NCBI RefSeq assembly: GCF_000328705.1
Contig: NC_019673.1
Location: 7,017,001 to 7,081,000 of the forward strand
Reading direction: 5' to 3'
Length of the DNA: 64,000 nt
Source of the DNA: Saccharothrix espanaensis DSM 44229
GTDB taxonomy: Bacteria > Actinomycetota > Actinomycetes > Mycobacteriales > Pseudonocardiaceae
Shown here: piece after piece, positions 6,958-17,278 of the stretch
Numbering within the stretch: the stretch's first letter is position 1
How the letters are laid out: every line of letters starts with the position of its first letter
Notes under the pieces: model-generated
The model's input: only the letters and a program-made list of their open reading frames with translations
Database searches by the model: none
What the model was told of the DNA's origin: nothing
Position numbers and translations under genes: made by a program

Positions 6958-8292
6958 TCAGCTCCGGGTGCAGGCCAGGCGGTACGCCGCCGCCCCGATC
7001 AGTTCCAGCGACACCTGGAGGCGTTCGCTGCTCACGTTGGCCGCGATGGTGTCCTCGGGCGTGTGGTAGAGCGGTTCCAGCTCCTGCGGGCCGCCTTCAC
7101 CGCGCCAGCTGAAGTTCGCCGCCGCGATCTTGCGCTCGTGGAACGGCACGTGGTCGCTGCTGCCCCGGGCCACCGGGCCGTGCACGCGCGGGTCGTAGCC
7201 CAGCCGCTTGGCCGCCGCCGCGACCTCGCGGGTGGTGTTGTTGTCGCCGCCGTCGACCGAGAGCAGCCAGTACGCGGTCGCCGAGCCGTGGCTCGTGGCG
7301 ACCATGTCGTTCTGGAAGACGCCGGAGATCCGGGCGGCGTCGTCGTCGGTGAGCTGCGAGACGTAGTGGCGCGAGCCGAGCAGGCCCTGCTCCTCCGAGC
7401 CCCACAACACGAACCGCAACGCCTTGTGCGTCGGCAGGTACCGCAGCACGCGCGCGAGTTCCAACGTGAGCACGGTGCCGCTGCCGTCGTCGTTCGCGCC
7501 CGGCGAGCCCGGCACGCTGTCGTAGTGCGCGGTCACCATGACCACGCCCTTGCCGCCGAACGTCGCGGGCCGTTCGGCGATCACGTTGTACGAGGTCAGC
7601 GACGCGTGGTGGGTGGTCGACACGGTCAGCTCCGCGGGCTTGGCGGCACGCAGCCGCTCGACGTGCACCTGCGCGATCCCCAGCACCGGGACGGCGACGT
7701 TCGACGTCAGCGTCGGCGAGAACGCGCTGGTCTTGCCCGCCGGCGGCGTGGACACCCGGCCGATCAGCACCGCCGCGGCGCCGCGCGCGACCGCGTCGTA
7801 CACGGCGGTCGACCCGGTGGGGACGTTGACCAGCAGCACGACCTTGCCGGCGAGGTCGGCGGGCAGCGACGCGCCGGTGTCGGCGTCCACCAGCGGCCCG
7901 GCGGCGGTGACGCCGAGCGCGCCGAACCGCGAGGCCCCGGCGTTCCAGCGGGACTTGTCGGGCAGCGCCAGCGTGGACAGGTACTTGTCCGGCACGGTGA
8001 ACGGCTGGAGGTCCACCCGGTACCGCAGGTCGCGCAGCACACCGGCCAGGAAGTCCCGGGCCCGGTGCTCGGACTCGGTACCGCCGATCCGCTGGCCGAT
8101 CCGATCGCTGAGCACCCGCAGGTGCTCCATCGCCCGCCGGGCCCGAACGCGGCCGACCACCGGGTAGTCGCCGAAGAACAGGTCCGGTGCCTGCGACGCG
8201 CCGGGGCGCTGGGCGTTGGCCACCGGGTTGAGCCCCAGCGCGACCACGCCGGCCGCGGCGGCGGCACCTGCCAGAACAGTACGTCTACGCAT
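6958..8292 (-). CDS. secreted M28-family metallopeptidase (aminopeptidase)
   Basis: A 444-residue zinc exopeptidase, probably secreted. A twin-arginine start (MRRRTVLAGAAAAAG) indicates Tat export. A PA domain lies at about 110-230 and the M28 catalytic domain follows, with recognisable metal-ligand and catalytic segments: TAHYDSVPGSPGANDDGSG, WGSEEQGLLGS, FQNDMV and LYHTPEDT. The start ATG 8292 follows GGGGG; a longer reading frame upstream lacks a signal. Substrate specificity cannot be read from the sequence. It sits in the accessory region, convergent with the WYL regulator. Confidence 0.9.
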   Translation of the reverse strand: MRRRTVLAGAAAAAGVVALGLNPVANAQRPGASQAPDLFFGDYPVVGRVRARRAMEHLRVLSDRIGQRIGGTESEHRARDFLAGVLRDLRYRVDLQPFTVPDKYLSTLALPDKSRWNAGASRFGALGVTAAGPLVDADTGASLPADLAGKVVLLVNVPTGSTAVYDAVARGAAAVLIGRVSTPPAGKTSAFSPTLTSNVAVPVLGIAQVHVERLRAAKPAELTVSTTHHASLTSYNVIAERPATFGGKGVVMVTAHYDSVPGSPGANDDGSGTVLTLELARVLRYLPTHKALRFVLWGSEEQGLLGSRHYVSQLTDDDAARISGVFQNDMVATSHGSATAYWLLSVDGGDNNTTREVAAAAKRLGYDPRVHGPVARGSSDHVPFHERKIAAANFSWRGEGGPQELEPLYHTPEDTIAANVSSERLQVSLELIGAAAYRLACTRS

Positions 8293-8354
8293 TCCGGGCC
8301 CCCAAGGTTCAGGTCGATCTTTCGAACCTAGGCAGACCGGACATTCCGGGGAAG

Positions 8355-8390
8355 GGTGCCGTTGGCGCACAGCGGACCGCCAACGGCACC
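8355..8390 (-). terminator. hairpin between nuclease-helicase A and M28 peptidase
   Basis: A perfect 13-bp inverted repeat (8355-8367 against 8378-8390) with a 10-base loop lies about 105 bp downstream of the nuclease-helicase gene ending at 8496. There is no T-run, as is common for high-GC actinobacterial terminators. Confidence 0.5.
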
Positions 8391-8495
8391 ACGACGATCA
8401 GCCCTCCGCGACCGCACCCGATCCCGGTCTGCCCCGTCCACCGGACCGTCGGACCAGCCGGCGCGCGACCACCGAACAGCGGTCCGGACAGCGGG

Positions 8496-10397
8496 CTAGC
8501 TCGTCATCTCCTCGAGGAACTCCTGGGTCTCGCGGTCCGTGGAGTGGACCGCGATCCCGCGCATGCCACGGGTGAGCAGCACCTTATAGGTGTTCTTGAT
8601 CAGCGCCGCGAAGCGCAGGTCGTCCGCGCGTTTGACCAGCGGGTCCTTGGACTCCGACCGGCGGGGGCTCCACATCCCGTCGCGCCGCACCAGGTCCGGG
8701 CCGAAGACGACCCCGGACCAGTCGAACTCGAAGCCCTGGGCGGTGTAGACGCAGCCGACCTGCCCGAAGCCGCGCGGGTCGGTGGCCCAGTAGTCAGATT
8801 CGGGAACACCCGGCACGGCCCGCCTGCCCTCGGACTTCGCGTTCCAGGGCCGTTCCCACGAACCGATGCGGACGTCGTCGACGAGCCGGCGCTCGGCTCC
8901 GTCGCCGACCGGGTCGCTCCAATTCCAGCAGTACCCGGCGGTGAGGCGGGCGACGCCGCCGTGCTCGGCCTGCCGATCGAGCACCCAGGCTTCCAGCGAC
9001 GCCGGGGAACTGGCACTGGCCAGGGTGATGCCCTGGTCGAGCGGGCCGGCGAGCTTGCTCCACGGGATCGGCGGCCCGGCACTTCCACCGAGCCCGAGCA
9101 GCCGCGCGACCCACGTGTCGTACCAGACGGAACCACCGCAGCGCATCTGGTCGTGCAGCTGCACGACCTCGACCTTGCAGCCGAGCGCGTCCGCCGCCGC
9201 GGTGATCTCCGCCAGCGACCCCATCTCGCCCGGCCGCACGATCTGGTTCTCGTCGAGCAGGAAGACGGGCACGTTCGCGATGTTGATCAGCTCGTCGATC
9301 TGCCGTCCGGCCCGTTCCCGCCGTTCCTTCTTGGTGAACCGGTCGACGCCGTTCTCCCGGATGCGGTGCGCCTCGTCGCAGAGCACGACGTCCAGGTCCC
9401 GCGGATTGCTGCCCACGTAGGAGTTGAAGTACTTGAACAGCCCCTTGACCCGCGGGTTCCCGCGTGCCGCGTACTTGCGCATGGTCTGGGTGAACGCCTT
9501 GGAGCCCGTGGCGTGGTGGACCGCCAGGCCGCGGCGGGCGAGCTCACCGAGCAGGCTCAGCGCGATGACGCTCTTGCCCGAACCAGGACCGCCCTCCACC
9601 ACCACGACGGTCCTCGTCTGCGCCGCGCGCGACCGCTCCACCGCGTTCAGGACCAGTTCGTACGCGACCTTCTGCTCGTCAAGGAGGACGAACTGCTCGC
9701 GGTCCTGGATCTCCTGCGCGGCCAGCGTCAGCAGGGGCTTGGTCGGGCGGTGCTCGAAGTTCAGGAACTCGTCGCCGGCGGCGAGGGCCGCCACCCGCCC
9801 GGCGGCCGGGTCGAGGATCGAGCGCAGGTGGCTGACGAGCTTCGCGCCGTCCTCCATCGTGAACATCTGCCCGTAGTCGTCGACCCGGTGGTCGAGGAGC
9901 GACGCGACATCCGCCCGACGTGCGTTGTGGAGGTACGCGAGGCCGCGCACGGCACGCGGGCGCTCGACGAGACCCGGAGTGTGGTCGACGACGTACTGGC
10001 AGTAGCCCCGCACCTGTTCGACCGGGTGCAGGTGCCTGCCGGGCAGGCCGGACACGTTCAGCACCGCGTCGATGTGCAACTCCGCCGCGGACCACTGCTT
10101 GAGTTCCACGAACACGAAGCAGTGCTCGGCCGTGCGGGGGTGCACACCGCAGAGGACGGCGTCGATGCGCTGCTTGCTGTGCGGTAGCTGGTGTTCCAGC
10201 AGGACTTCGGTCTCACCGAGACCGGCGTCCGCCACGTGCTGGAGGAGGATGGGCAGGCTTCGCTGCCAGGAGTTGACCTCGCCGACGCCGGCGCGGGTGC
10301 CGATGACGTGTCCCGCTTGTTCCTGGAGCCGGGTGTGCAGGCGGCCGGCGCGGGCCTCGGCCAGCAGATCATCAGCGCTGCCGCGGATCAGAGCCAA
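8496..10397 (-). CDS. nuclease-helicase A: PD-(D/E)XK-like domain fused to Schlafen-type (DUF2075) helicase
   Basis: A 633-residue protein. The N-terminal domain has a PD-(D/E)XK-like signature: E68, then D79 in QRIDAVLCG, then E98-x-K100 in FVFVELKQW. The helicase part carries Walker A GGPGSGKS (269-276), Walker B CDEAH (340-344), a sensor-like FLLDENQIVRPGE (379-391), QMRCGG, YTAQGFEFDWSGVV (551-564) and KNTYKVLLTRGMRG (601-614), the pattern of the DUF2075/Schlafen group 3 helicase family. The TTG start at 10397 is set by a GAGGGG site six bases upstream and matches the paralogue's start. Predicted role: nucleic-acid processing, possibly defence (inference). It is divergent from and homologous to the gene at 10699. 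Confidence 0.82.
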   Translation of the reverse strand: MALIRGSADDLLAEARAGRLHTRLQEQAGHVIGTRAGVGEVNSWQRSLPILLQHVADAGLGETEVLLEHQLPHSKQRIDAVLCGVHPRTAEHCFVFVELKQWSAAELHIDAVLNVSGLPGRHLHPVEQVRGYCQYVVDHTPGLVERPRAVRGLAYLHNARRADVASLLDHRVDDYGQMFTMEDGAKLVSHLRSILDPAAGRVAALAAGDEFLNFEHRPTKPLLTLAAQEIQDREQFVLLDEQKVAYELVLNAVERSRAAQTRTVVVVEGGPGSGKSVIALSLLGELARRGLAVHHATGSKAFTQTMRKYAARGNPRVKGLFKYFNSYVGSNPRDLDVVLCDEAHRIRENGVDRFTKKERRERAGRQIDELINIANVPVFLLDENQIVRPGEMGSLAEITAAADALGCKVEVVQLHDQMRCGGSVWYDTWVARLLGLGGSAGPPIPWSKLAGPLDQGITLASASSPASLEAWVLDRQAEHGGVARLTAGYCWNWSDPVGDGAERRLVDDVRIGSWERPWNAKSEGRRAVPGVPESDYWATDPRGFGQVGCVYTAQGFEFDWSGVVFGPDLVRRDGMWSPRRSESKDPLVKRADDLRFAALIKNTYKVLLTRGMRGIAVHSTDRETQEFLEEMTS

Positions 10398-10698
10398 AAC
10401 GATCCCCTCTGGGCGTACTTCGTCGGCGTGCGACCTGGGCGGCGGAACCGAATTGCCGCGCAGCCGCCGGGCCGTGATCCACGAGCCTAGTGGAGACCGG
10501 CCGTCGCACACCGCCTCACACCACCGTGAGGTCACGACCCGTCACGACGGATCGTGCTCCGTTCGGAGTGACCACGCTGCCGAATGTCGTAATTTCGGAC
10601 CGATTCAGGAAATGGTTTACGGGTTTTGGTTGCCGACCGCGAGTTCAGCTCGAATGATCGACCCGATAGTGGGTATCGACTTGTCGGGGAGGGCAAGG
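10398..10698. promoter_or_regulatory. shared divergent control region of the two nuclease-helicases
   Basis: 301 bp without a convincing gene, noticeably richer in A and T than its flanks at 10585-10640. It contains an inverted repeat CCTCAC-n6-GTGAGG (10514-10531) followed immediately by a tandem pair of GTCACGAC 10-mers (10531-10550). Both genes must be transcribed from here, so these are candidate common operators. No -35/-10 pair was assigned with confidence. Confidence 0.5.
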
Positions 10699-12570
10699 TT
10701 GGTCCAGGGCTCCGCGCGTGACCTGTTACGCGACTACACCGAAGGAAAGCTGATCCGCGCGCTGGCGGCGCACGTGGGCGTTCGCAACCAGCCGGACGAG
10801 GTGCACGGCCAGTTCGGCGCGTGGCAGAGAAGTGTTCCGGTATTGCTGGAACTGCTCGGCGACTGCGGCCTGGCCGACCTCCAGGTCATCCTCGAATACC
10901 AGCTCCCGTACAGCCCCAAGCGGGTCGACGCGGTGCTGTGCGGCGTCCACCCGGACACCGGCTCACCGTCCTACGTACTGGTCGAACTCAAGCAGTGGAC
11001 GAACGCCGAGGTCGTCGGACATGGACTGGTCCGCTACAACGGGCAGAAGGGGCAGCCGGTCCTGCACCCGGCCGAGCAGGTCCGCCAGTACTGCCGGCAC
11101 CTGCTGGGTTTCGTGCCGATGCTGGCCCGGACGCCGTCGTGCGTGAAAGGCCTGGCGTACCTGCACAACGCCCACCGCAGTGCCGACTGGCCGCTGGACC
11201 GCTACGACCACGACGACTACAGCCAGCTCTACACGGCTGATCAACTCGGGGATCTGGCCACCGATCTTACCTCGCTGCTCGCGGTCGCCGACGACGCCGC
11301 GGAACGGTTGACCCGAGCCCGGCGGACGCCGGCCCACTCGCTGCTGACCGCAGCCGCCGGTTCTGTCTCGGCGCGCACCGACTTCGTGCTGCTCGATCAA
11401 CAGCAGGTGGCCTTCAAAGCGGTTCAGGGAGCTGTTGCCGAGGCTGTCGGGAATCACCGCGCGTGGAAGAAGGTCATCCTGGTCAGAGGTGGTCCGGGCA
11501 CCGGCAAGAGCGCCATCGCCTTGAACCTCTATTCGGCCATGGCGGGTAGCCGGATCAAGGTGATCCACGCTACCGGTTCGAAAGCCCTGACCGAGACCCT
11601 CCGCCAAGCCGTCTTCGGCCAGGACGGACGGCGGGGAGAGGACGTCTTCAAGTACTTCAACAATTTCGGCGGCGCACGGGTGGACGAACTGGACGTCGTG
11701 ATCTGCGACGAAGCCCACCGACTTCGCGGACAAAGCCCCAACGTGCCCGATCACCGGCGCTATCAAATACGCGGCCAGATCCACCAGATCATCGACGCGG
11801 CGAAGGTCCCGGTCTTCCTCCTGGACGACCACCAGGTGGTGCGGCCGCGCGAGATCGGCTCGCCGACCGACGTCCTGGAGGTCGCGCGGGCCATGGGCTG
11901 CCAGGTCGTGGAGGTGGATCTCGACGGTCAGTTCAGGTGCGGTGGATCGCCGCTGTTCGACCAGTGGGTGCTGCGCCTGCTCGGCCTGACCGGGCAGGCA
12001 CCGGTCCCGTGGTCGGAACTGGTCGCGGACACCGACGACGAGTACGTGGTCGAGTCGGTGGCGGCCCCGCACGGGCTCGAGGCGTGGTTGCGCGCCCGGA
12101 TCAGGGACACCGGGGCGAGCGCCCGGATCGCGGCCGGCTTCTGCTGGAAGTGGTCCGACCCGGTGGACCACAACGGACGGCTCAGCCTCGTCCAGGACGT
12201 CAAGATCGGCGGGTGGCACCGACCGTGGAACGCCCGGCAGGGCGTGGACGTCCCCGGTGTGCCCTCCGCGTCCTACTGGGCTTCGGACCCGCGGGGCTTC
12301 GACCAGATCGGCTGCATCTACACGGCCCAGGGCTTCGAGTACGAGTGGGCCGGGGTGATCCTCGGCCCGGATCTGGTGATCCGGGACGGCCGCTGGGTGG
12401 CCCAGCCGGACCGGACCGAGGACACCGCCCTGAAGGGCGTGCCCGCGCCGGTGTTCGACCGGCTGGTCCGCAACACGTACAAGGTGTTGCTGACCCGCGG
12501 GATGCAAGGGGTGTGCGTCTACTCGGTGGACCCGGAAACGAACGAGTTCCTTCGCAAGCACACTGTCTGA
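10699..12570 (+). CDS. nuclease-helicase B: PD-(D/E)XK-like domain fused to Schlafen-type (DUF2075) helicase
   Basis: A 623-residue full-length paralogue of nuclease-helicase A, in opposite orientation. Nuclease-like residues are D77 (RVDAVLCG) and E96-x-K98 (LVELKQW). Helicase motifs are GGPGTGKS (264-271), CDEAH (336-340), FLLDDHQVVRPRE, QFRCGG, YTAQGFEYEWAGVI and RNTYKVLLTRGMQG. The TTG start at 10699 follows GGGGAGGG and gives MVQGSARDLL, aligning with MALIRGSADDLL of A; an in-frame ATG at 10654 lacks a good ribosome site. Stretches of the gene use more A/T-ending codons than the flanking core genes, which hints at transfer. All motifs look intact, so both copies are probably active. Confidence 0.82.
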   Translation: MVQGSARDLLRDYTEGKLIRALAAHVGVRNQPDEVHGQFGAWQRSVPVLLELLGDCGLADLQVILEYQLPYSPKRVDAVLCGVHPDTGSPSYVLVELKQWTNAEVVGHGLVRYNGQKGQPVLHPAEQVRQYCRHLLGFVPMLARTPSCVKGLAYLHNAHRSADWPLDRYDHDDYSQLYTADQLGDLATDLTSLLAVADDAAERLTRARRTPAHSLLTAAAGSVSARTDFVLLDQQQVAFKAVQGAVAEAVGNHRAWKKVILVRGGPGTGKSAIALNLYSAMAGSRIKVIHATGSKALTETLRQAVFGQDGRRGEDVFKYFNNFGGARVDELDVVICDEAHRLRGQSPNVPDHRRYQIRGQIHQIIDAAKVPVFLLDDHQVVRPREIGSPTDVLEVARAMGCQVVEVDLDGQFRCGGSPLFDQWVLRLLGLTGQAPVPWSELVADTDDEYVVESVAAPHGLEAWLRARIRDTGASARIAAGFCWKWSDPVDHNGRLSLVQDVKIGGWHRPWNARQGVDVPGVPSASYWASDPRGFDQIGCIYTAQGFEYEWAGVILGPDLVIRDGRWVAQPDRTEDTALKGVPAPVFDRLVRNTYKVLLTRGMQGVCVYSVDPETNEFLRKHTV

Positions 12571-12571
12571 C

Positions 12572-12609
12572 CGCGGCCCGGTCCTGGTCGGCGCCACGAC
12601 CGGGCCGCG
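12572..12609. terminator. bidirectional hairpin between nuclease-helicase B and PH-domain gene
   Basis: A perfect 12-bp stem (CGCGGCCCGGTC at 12572-12583 with its complement at 12598-12609) sits exactly between two convergent genes, starting two bases after the stop of nuclease-helicase B. Confidence 0.75.
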
Positions 12610-12621
12610 ATGACGGACGGC

Positions 12622-13059
12622 TCAGCCCGTGGCGGCGCGGTGCAGTTCGCGCAGGGCGCGGACCGCGGCGACCGCGTGGTCCCGGTCGACGGCTTGGATC
12701 GCCATGATCGAGACGTACTCGTCGTCCGGCAGTTCCAGCCGGGCCCAGGACGCGCCGTCCGGGAACGACACGTGCAGCACGTCGGACCACTCGAAACGGC
12801 GGACCGTGACGACGTTGCGGACCTCGACGCCGGTCTCGTCGGCGCGCACGCGCGGGCGGGCCAGCAGCAGCACGCCGGACGCCAGCAGCACGCCCAGCAC
12901 GACCATCGCGACCTGGTCCGACGTCCGGAAGATCACGCCGGTCGGCGTGTCCGTCAGCAGCCAGCCGACCACGGAGAACACCACGACCAGGAACACCGCG
13001 CTGACCACCGACACGGTGCGGATGCGCTTGGGGCGGAATTCGACGGCCATCGCGATCAC
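12622..13059 (-). CDS. PH-domain membrane protein downstream of ribH
   Basis: 145 residues. Two membrane segments (about 20-36 and 50-67) are followed by a small PH-like beta domain (RADETGVEVRNVVTVRRFEWSDV). The gene follows ribH in many actinobacteria (Rv1417-like position), but its function is unknown. The GTG at 13059 overlaps the ribH stop (GTGA); an alternative ATG at 13050 would remove three residues. It closes the riboflavin operon here. Confidence 0.8.
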   Translation of the reverse strand: MIAMAVEFRPKRIRTVSVVSAVFLVVVFSVVGWLLTDTPTGVIFRTSDQVAMVVLGVLLASGVLLLARPRVRADETGVEVRNVVTVRRFEWSDVLHVSFPDGASWARLELPDDEYVSIMAIQAVDRDHAVAAVRALRELHRAATG

Positions 13060-13531
13060 GACGCGGTCCGCAGCGCCCGCAGCACCAGCGCCGCGTCCAA
13101 CGCCGCCGCCACCGCCTCGTGGCCCTTGTCCTCCACCGAGTCGTGGAACCCGGCACGGGCCAGCGCCTGCTCCTCGGTGTCGCAGGTGAGCACGCCGTTG
13201 CCGACCGGCGTCGACTCGTCCAGCGCGATGCGGGTCAGGCCGGCCGTCACCGCGTCGCAGACGTACTCGAAGTGCGGTGTCCCGCCGCGGATCACGACGC
13301 CGAGCGCCACGACCGCGTCGTGCGTGCGGGCCAGTTGCTGGACCACCACCGGCAGCTCGATCGCGCCGGCCACCCGCACCACCGTCGGCGCGGGCACCCC
13401 GGCCTCGGTCGCCGCGGCGACCGCGCGCTCCACCAGCTGCCCGGTGATCTTCTCGTGCCACCGGGTGGCCACCACGGCCAACCGGACACCGGTCGCGTCC
13501 GGCACCGACGACTCGGGCCGACCTTCGCCGC

Positions 13532-13535
<4 letters not shown>
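13056..13535 (-). CDS. ribH: 6,7-dimethyl-8-ribityllumazine synthase
   Basis: Condenses the pyrimidine from RibD with 3,4-dihydroxy-2-butanone 4-phosphate from RibBA to give lumazine, the penultimate step to riboflavin. 159 residues, normal for the family. Recognisable segments are VVATRWHEKITGQL, VAGAIELPVVVQQL, ALGVVIRGGTPHFEYVCD and PVGNGVLTCDTEEQALARAG. The start ATG overlaps the ribBA stop by ATGA, and the stop overlaps the next gene by GTGA, so translation along the operon is coupled. Confidence 0.96.
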
Positions 13536-14799
<1,264 letters not shown>

Positions 14800-14803
<4 letters not shown>

Positions 14804-15417
14804 CGGGTCTCCTCAGGCTTGCCCGCGAGGTGGGGTGCGGTCAGCCGTTCGACGTACTTGGCCAGCACGTCCACCTCAAGGTTGACCGGGTCGCCGGGAC
14901 TCCGCCGGCCCAGCGTGGTCAGTTCCAGGGTGGTCGGGATCAGGCTCACGCTGAACCTGTCGTCGGCCACCGACACCACGGTCAGCGAGACGCCGTCCAC
15001 GGTGATCGAGCCCTTCTCCACCACGTACCGGGCCAGGTCCCGGGGCAGGCCGACGTGCACGACCTCCCAGTGCTGGGCCTTCTCCCGGGCCAGCACGGTG
15101 CCGGTGCCGTCCACGTGGCCCTGCACGATGTGGCCGCCCAGCCGCTGCCCGAGGGCCGCCGCGCGCTCCAGGTTCACCCGGTCGCCCGCGGCGACCTTGG
15201 CGAGGCTGCTGCGCAGCAGCGTCTCCCGCATCACGTCCGCGGTGAACGCCCCGCCGACCACGTCCACGACGGTGAGGCACACGCCGTTCACCGCGATCGA
15301 GTCGCCGTGCTTCGCGTCACCGGTCACCAGCGGACCCGCGATGGTGACCCGCGCCGCGTCCGGCAGGTCGGTCACCGCGACGACCTCACCCAACTCTTCG
15401 ACGATCCCGGTGAACAC
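14800..15417 (-). CDS. ribE: riboflavin synthase, alpha subunit
   Basis: Dismutates two lumazine molecules to riboflavin plus the pyrimidine precursor. 205 residues made of two homologous barrels, visible as the parallel segments IAVNGVCLTV (41-50) and ITVDGVSLTV (138-147). The classic N-terminus FTGIVEELG is present. The GTG start at 15417 follows a strong GAGGAGG. The gene overlaps ribBA by ATGA and lies 10 bp after ribD. Confidence 0.96.
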
Positions 15418-15427
15418 CGTTCCTCCT

Positions 15428-16432
15428 CTACCGCCCCGAGGCCGGCACGGCGGAGATCCGCACGTCCGGCCCGCACATACTGACCTGCTCAACGACCAAT
15501 CCCACAGCGTCGGTGATGGTCGACACCCCCGCGTCCCGCAGAGCGGTCGGCCCGTCCCCCAGCAGCTTCGGCGCGAGGTAGGCCAGGACCCGGTCGATCC
15601 GGCCGGCGCGCGCGAAGGCACCCGCCAGCGTAGGCCCGCCCTCCACGAGCACGTCCACCGCTCCCCGCGCGCCGAGTTCGGCCAGGACCGCGTCCGGGTC
15701 GTGCGTCCGGACGTGCAGCGTCTCCGCCTCGCCGTCCAGGACGTGCGCGCCGGGCGGCAGGTCGCTGGTCCCCACGACCACCCGCAACGGCTGCCGGGTC
15801 ACGTCTGTTCCCCGCGCGGTGAGCCGGGGGTCGTCGGCGCGGACCGTGCCGGTGCCGACCACGATCGCGTCGATGGTGGTGCGCAGCGCGTGCACCTCGG
15901 CCCGGGACTCGGGCGAGCTGATCCACCGGCTGGTGCCGTCCGCGGCGGCCACCCGGCCGTCCAGGGTGGCGGCGTACTTCCAGGTCACGTGCGGCCGGCC
16001 GGTGCGGGCGAAGTGCAGCCACGCGCGCAGCGCCTCGACGTGCGTCGGCAGGTGCACGACCTCGACGCCGGCGGCGCGCAGCACGTCGGCTCCCCCGGCG
16101 GCCTTCGGGTTGGGGTCGGCGTTGGCGAACACCACGCGGGCGACCCCGGCGTCGACCAGCGCGGACGTGCACGGCGGGGTGCGGCCGTGGTGCGCGCACG
16201 GTTCGAGGGTGACCACGGCGGTGCCGCCGCGGGCCCGGTCACCGGCTTCGGCCAGCGCGCCGATCTCGGCGTGCGCCCCGCCGGGCGGCTGCGTGTACCC
16301 GGTGCCCACGAGCGCGCCGGAGGGGTCCAGCACGACCGCGCCGACCGGCGGGTTCGGGCTGGTGGTGCCGTGCGCCCGCGTGCCCGCCTCGACGGCCAGG
16401 GCCATCGCGCCGGACCACGCGAGGTCGTTCAC
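15428..16432 (-). CDS. ribD: bifunctional riboflavin pathway deaminase/reductase
   Basis: 334 residues. The N-terminal deaminase domain has the zinc ligands HAEIGAL and PCAHHGRTPPC; the C-terminal reductase domain has TWKYAATLDGRVA and the LVEGGPTLAGAF loop. It converts the GTP cyclohydrolase II product to the ribitylamino-pyrimidine. ATG 16432 overlaps the rpe stop by ATGA. No FMN riboswitch is visible upstream, since rpe directly precedes it. Confidence 0.95.
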   Translation of the reverse strand: MNDLAWSGAMALAVEAGTRAHGTTSPNPPVGAVVLDPSGALVGTGYTQPPGGAHAEIGALAEAGDRARGGTAVVTLEPCAHHGRTPPCTSALVDAGVARVVFANADPNPKAAGGADVLRAAGVEVVHLPTHVEALRAWLHFARTGRPHVTWKYAATLDGRVAAADGTSRWISSPESRAEVHALRTTIDAIVVGTGTVRADDPRLTARGTDVTRQPLRVVVGTSDLPPGAHVLDGEAETLHVRTHDPDAVLAELGARGAVDVLVEGGPTLAGAFARAGRIDRVLAYLAPKLLGDGPTALRDAGVSTITDAVGLVVEQVSMCGPDVRISAVPASGR

Positions 16433-17097
16433 GGGCGGTGCCGGGCGGCCTGCGCGCGCAGCCGTTCGACCGCCTGGCCCGGGTCGGCGGCGTCGTAGAC
16501 GGCGGACCCGGCCACGAAGCAGTCCACCCCGGCCTCGGCGGCCTGCTCGATGGTGTCGGCGTTGATCCCGCCGTCGATCTCCACGACCAGGGTCAGGTGG
16601 CCGGTGTCGACCAGGCGGCGGGCGGTGCGGACCTTGTCCAGGACGTCGGCCATGAACTTCTGGCCGCCGAAACCGGGCTCGACCGACATCACGAGCAGCG
16701 TGTCGTAGTGCTTGAGGACTTCGGTGTACGGCTCGATCGGCGTGCCGGGCTTGAGCGACAGACCGGCCTTCGCGCCGGCCGCGCGCAGGTCCTTCGCGAG
16801 TCGCACGGGGTCGGCGGCGGCTTCGACGTGCACGGTCACGTTGTACGCGCCGGCCTCGGCGTACCCGATCGCCCAGCGGTCCGGGTCGTCGATCATCAGG
16901 TGGCAGTCCAGCGGGATGTCCGTGGCACCCAGCAGCGACTTCACCACCGGCAGGCCGAGCGTCAGGTTGGGCACGAAGTGCGCGTCCATGACGTCCACGT
17001 GCAGCCAGTCCGCGCCGGCGACGGCGGCGGCCTCGTCGGCGAGTCGGGCGAAGTCGGCGGACAGGATGCTCGGGGCGATCATCGGCTGGTGGACCAC
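16429..17097 (-). CDS. rpe: ribulose-phosphate 3-epimerase
   Basis: Interconverts ribulose 5-phosphate and xylulose 5-phosphate in the pentose phosphate pathway; ribulose 5-phosphate is also the DHBP synthase substrate used by the downstream rib genes. 222 residues with the TIM-barrel signatures IAPSILSADF, LHVDVMDAHFVPNLT, DCHLM, MSVEPGFGGQKF and EIDGGI. The start is GTG 17097 or an ATG 15 bases inside it (17082); neither has a strong ribosome site. First gene of the rib operon. Confidence 0.95.
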   Translation of the reverse strand: MVHQPMIAPSILSADFARLADEAAAVAGADWLHVDVMDAHFVPNLTLGLPVVKSLLGATDIPLDCHLMIDDPDRWAIGYAEAGAYNVTVHVEAAADPVRLAKDLRAAGAKAGLSLKPGTPIEPYTEVLKHYDTLLVMSVEPGFGGQKFMADVLDKVRTARRLVDTGHLTLVVEIDGGINADTIEQAAEAGVDCFVAGSAVYDAADPGQAVERLRAQAARHRP

Positions 17098-17278
17098 GGG
17101 TGGTCAGTCTAGGGTTCCGCGATCACCCGGACCTCCCGGGGAGTCGTATTTCGCTCCGGCTGCCCGTTCGCGGGGTTTTCGTGTTCCGCGGATCTTTTCC
17201 GACTACTCACGCGGGTAGTTCCCCGGGGACCCGTCCGGCGATTACCTTCGGGACGGGCAGAACTGGGGAGTGCTGGGG

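Noticed and set aside
16433..17278. FMN riboswitch for the riboflavin genes
   Set aside because: The region upstream of rpe and ribD shows none of the conserved RFN-element segments; ribD overlaps rpe directly.
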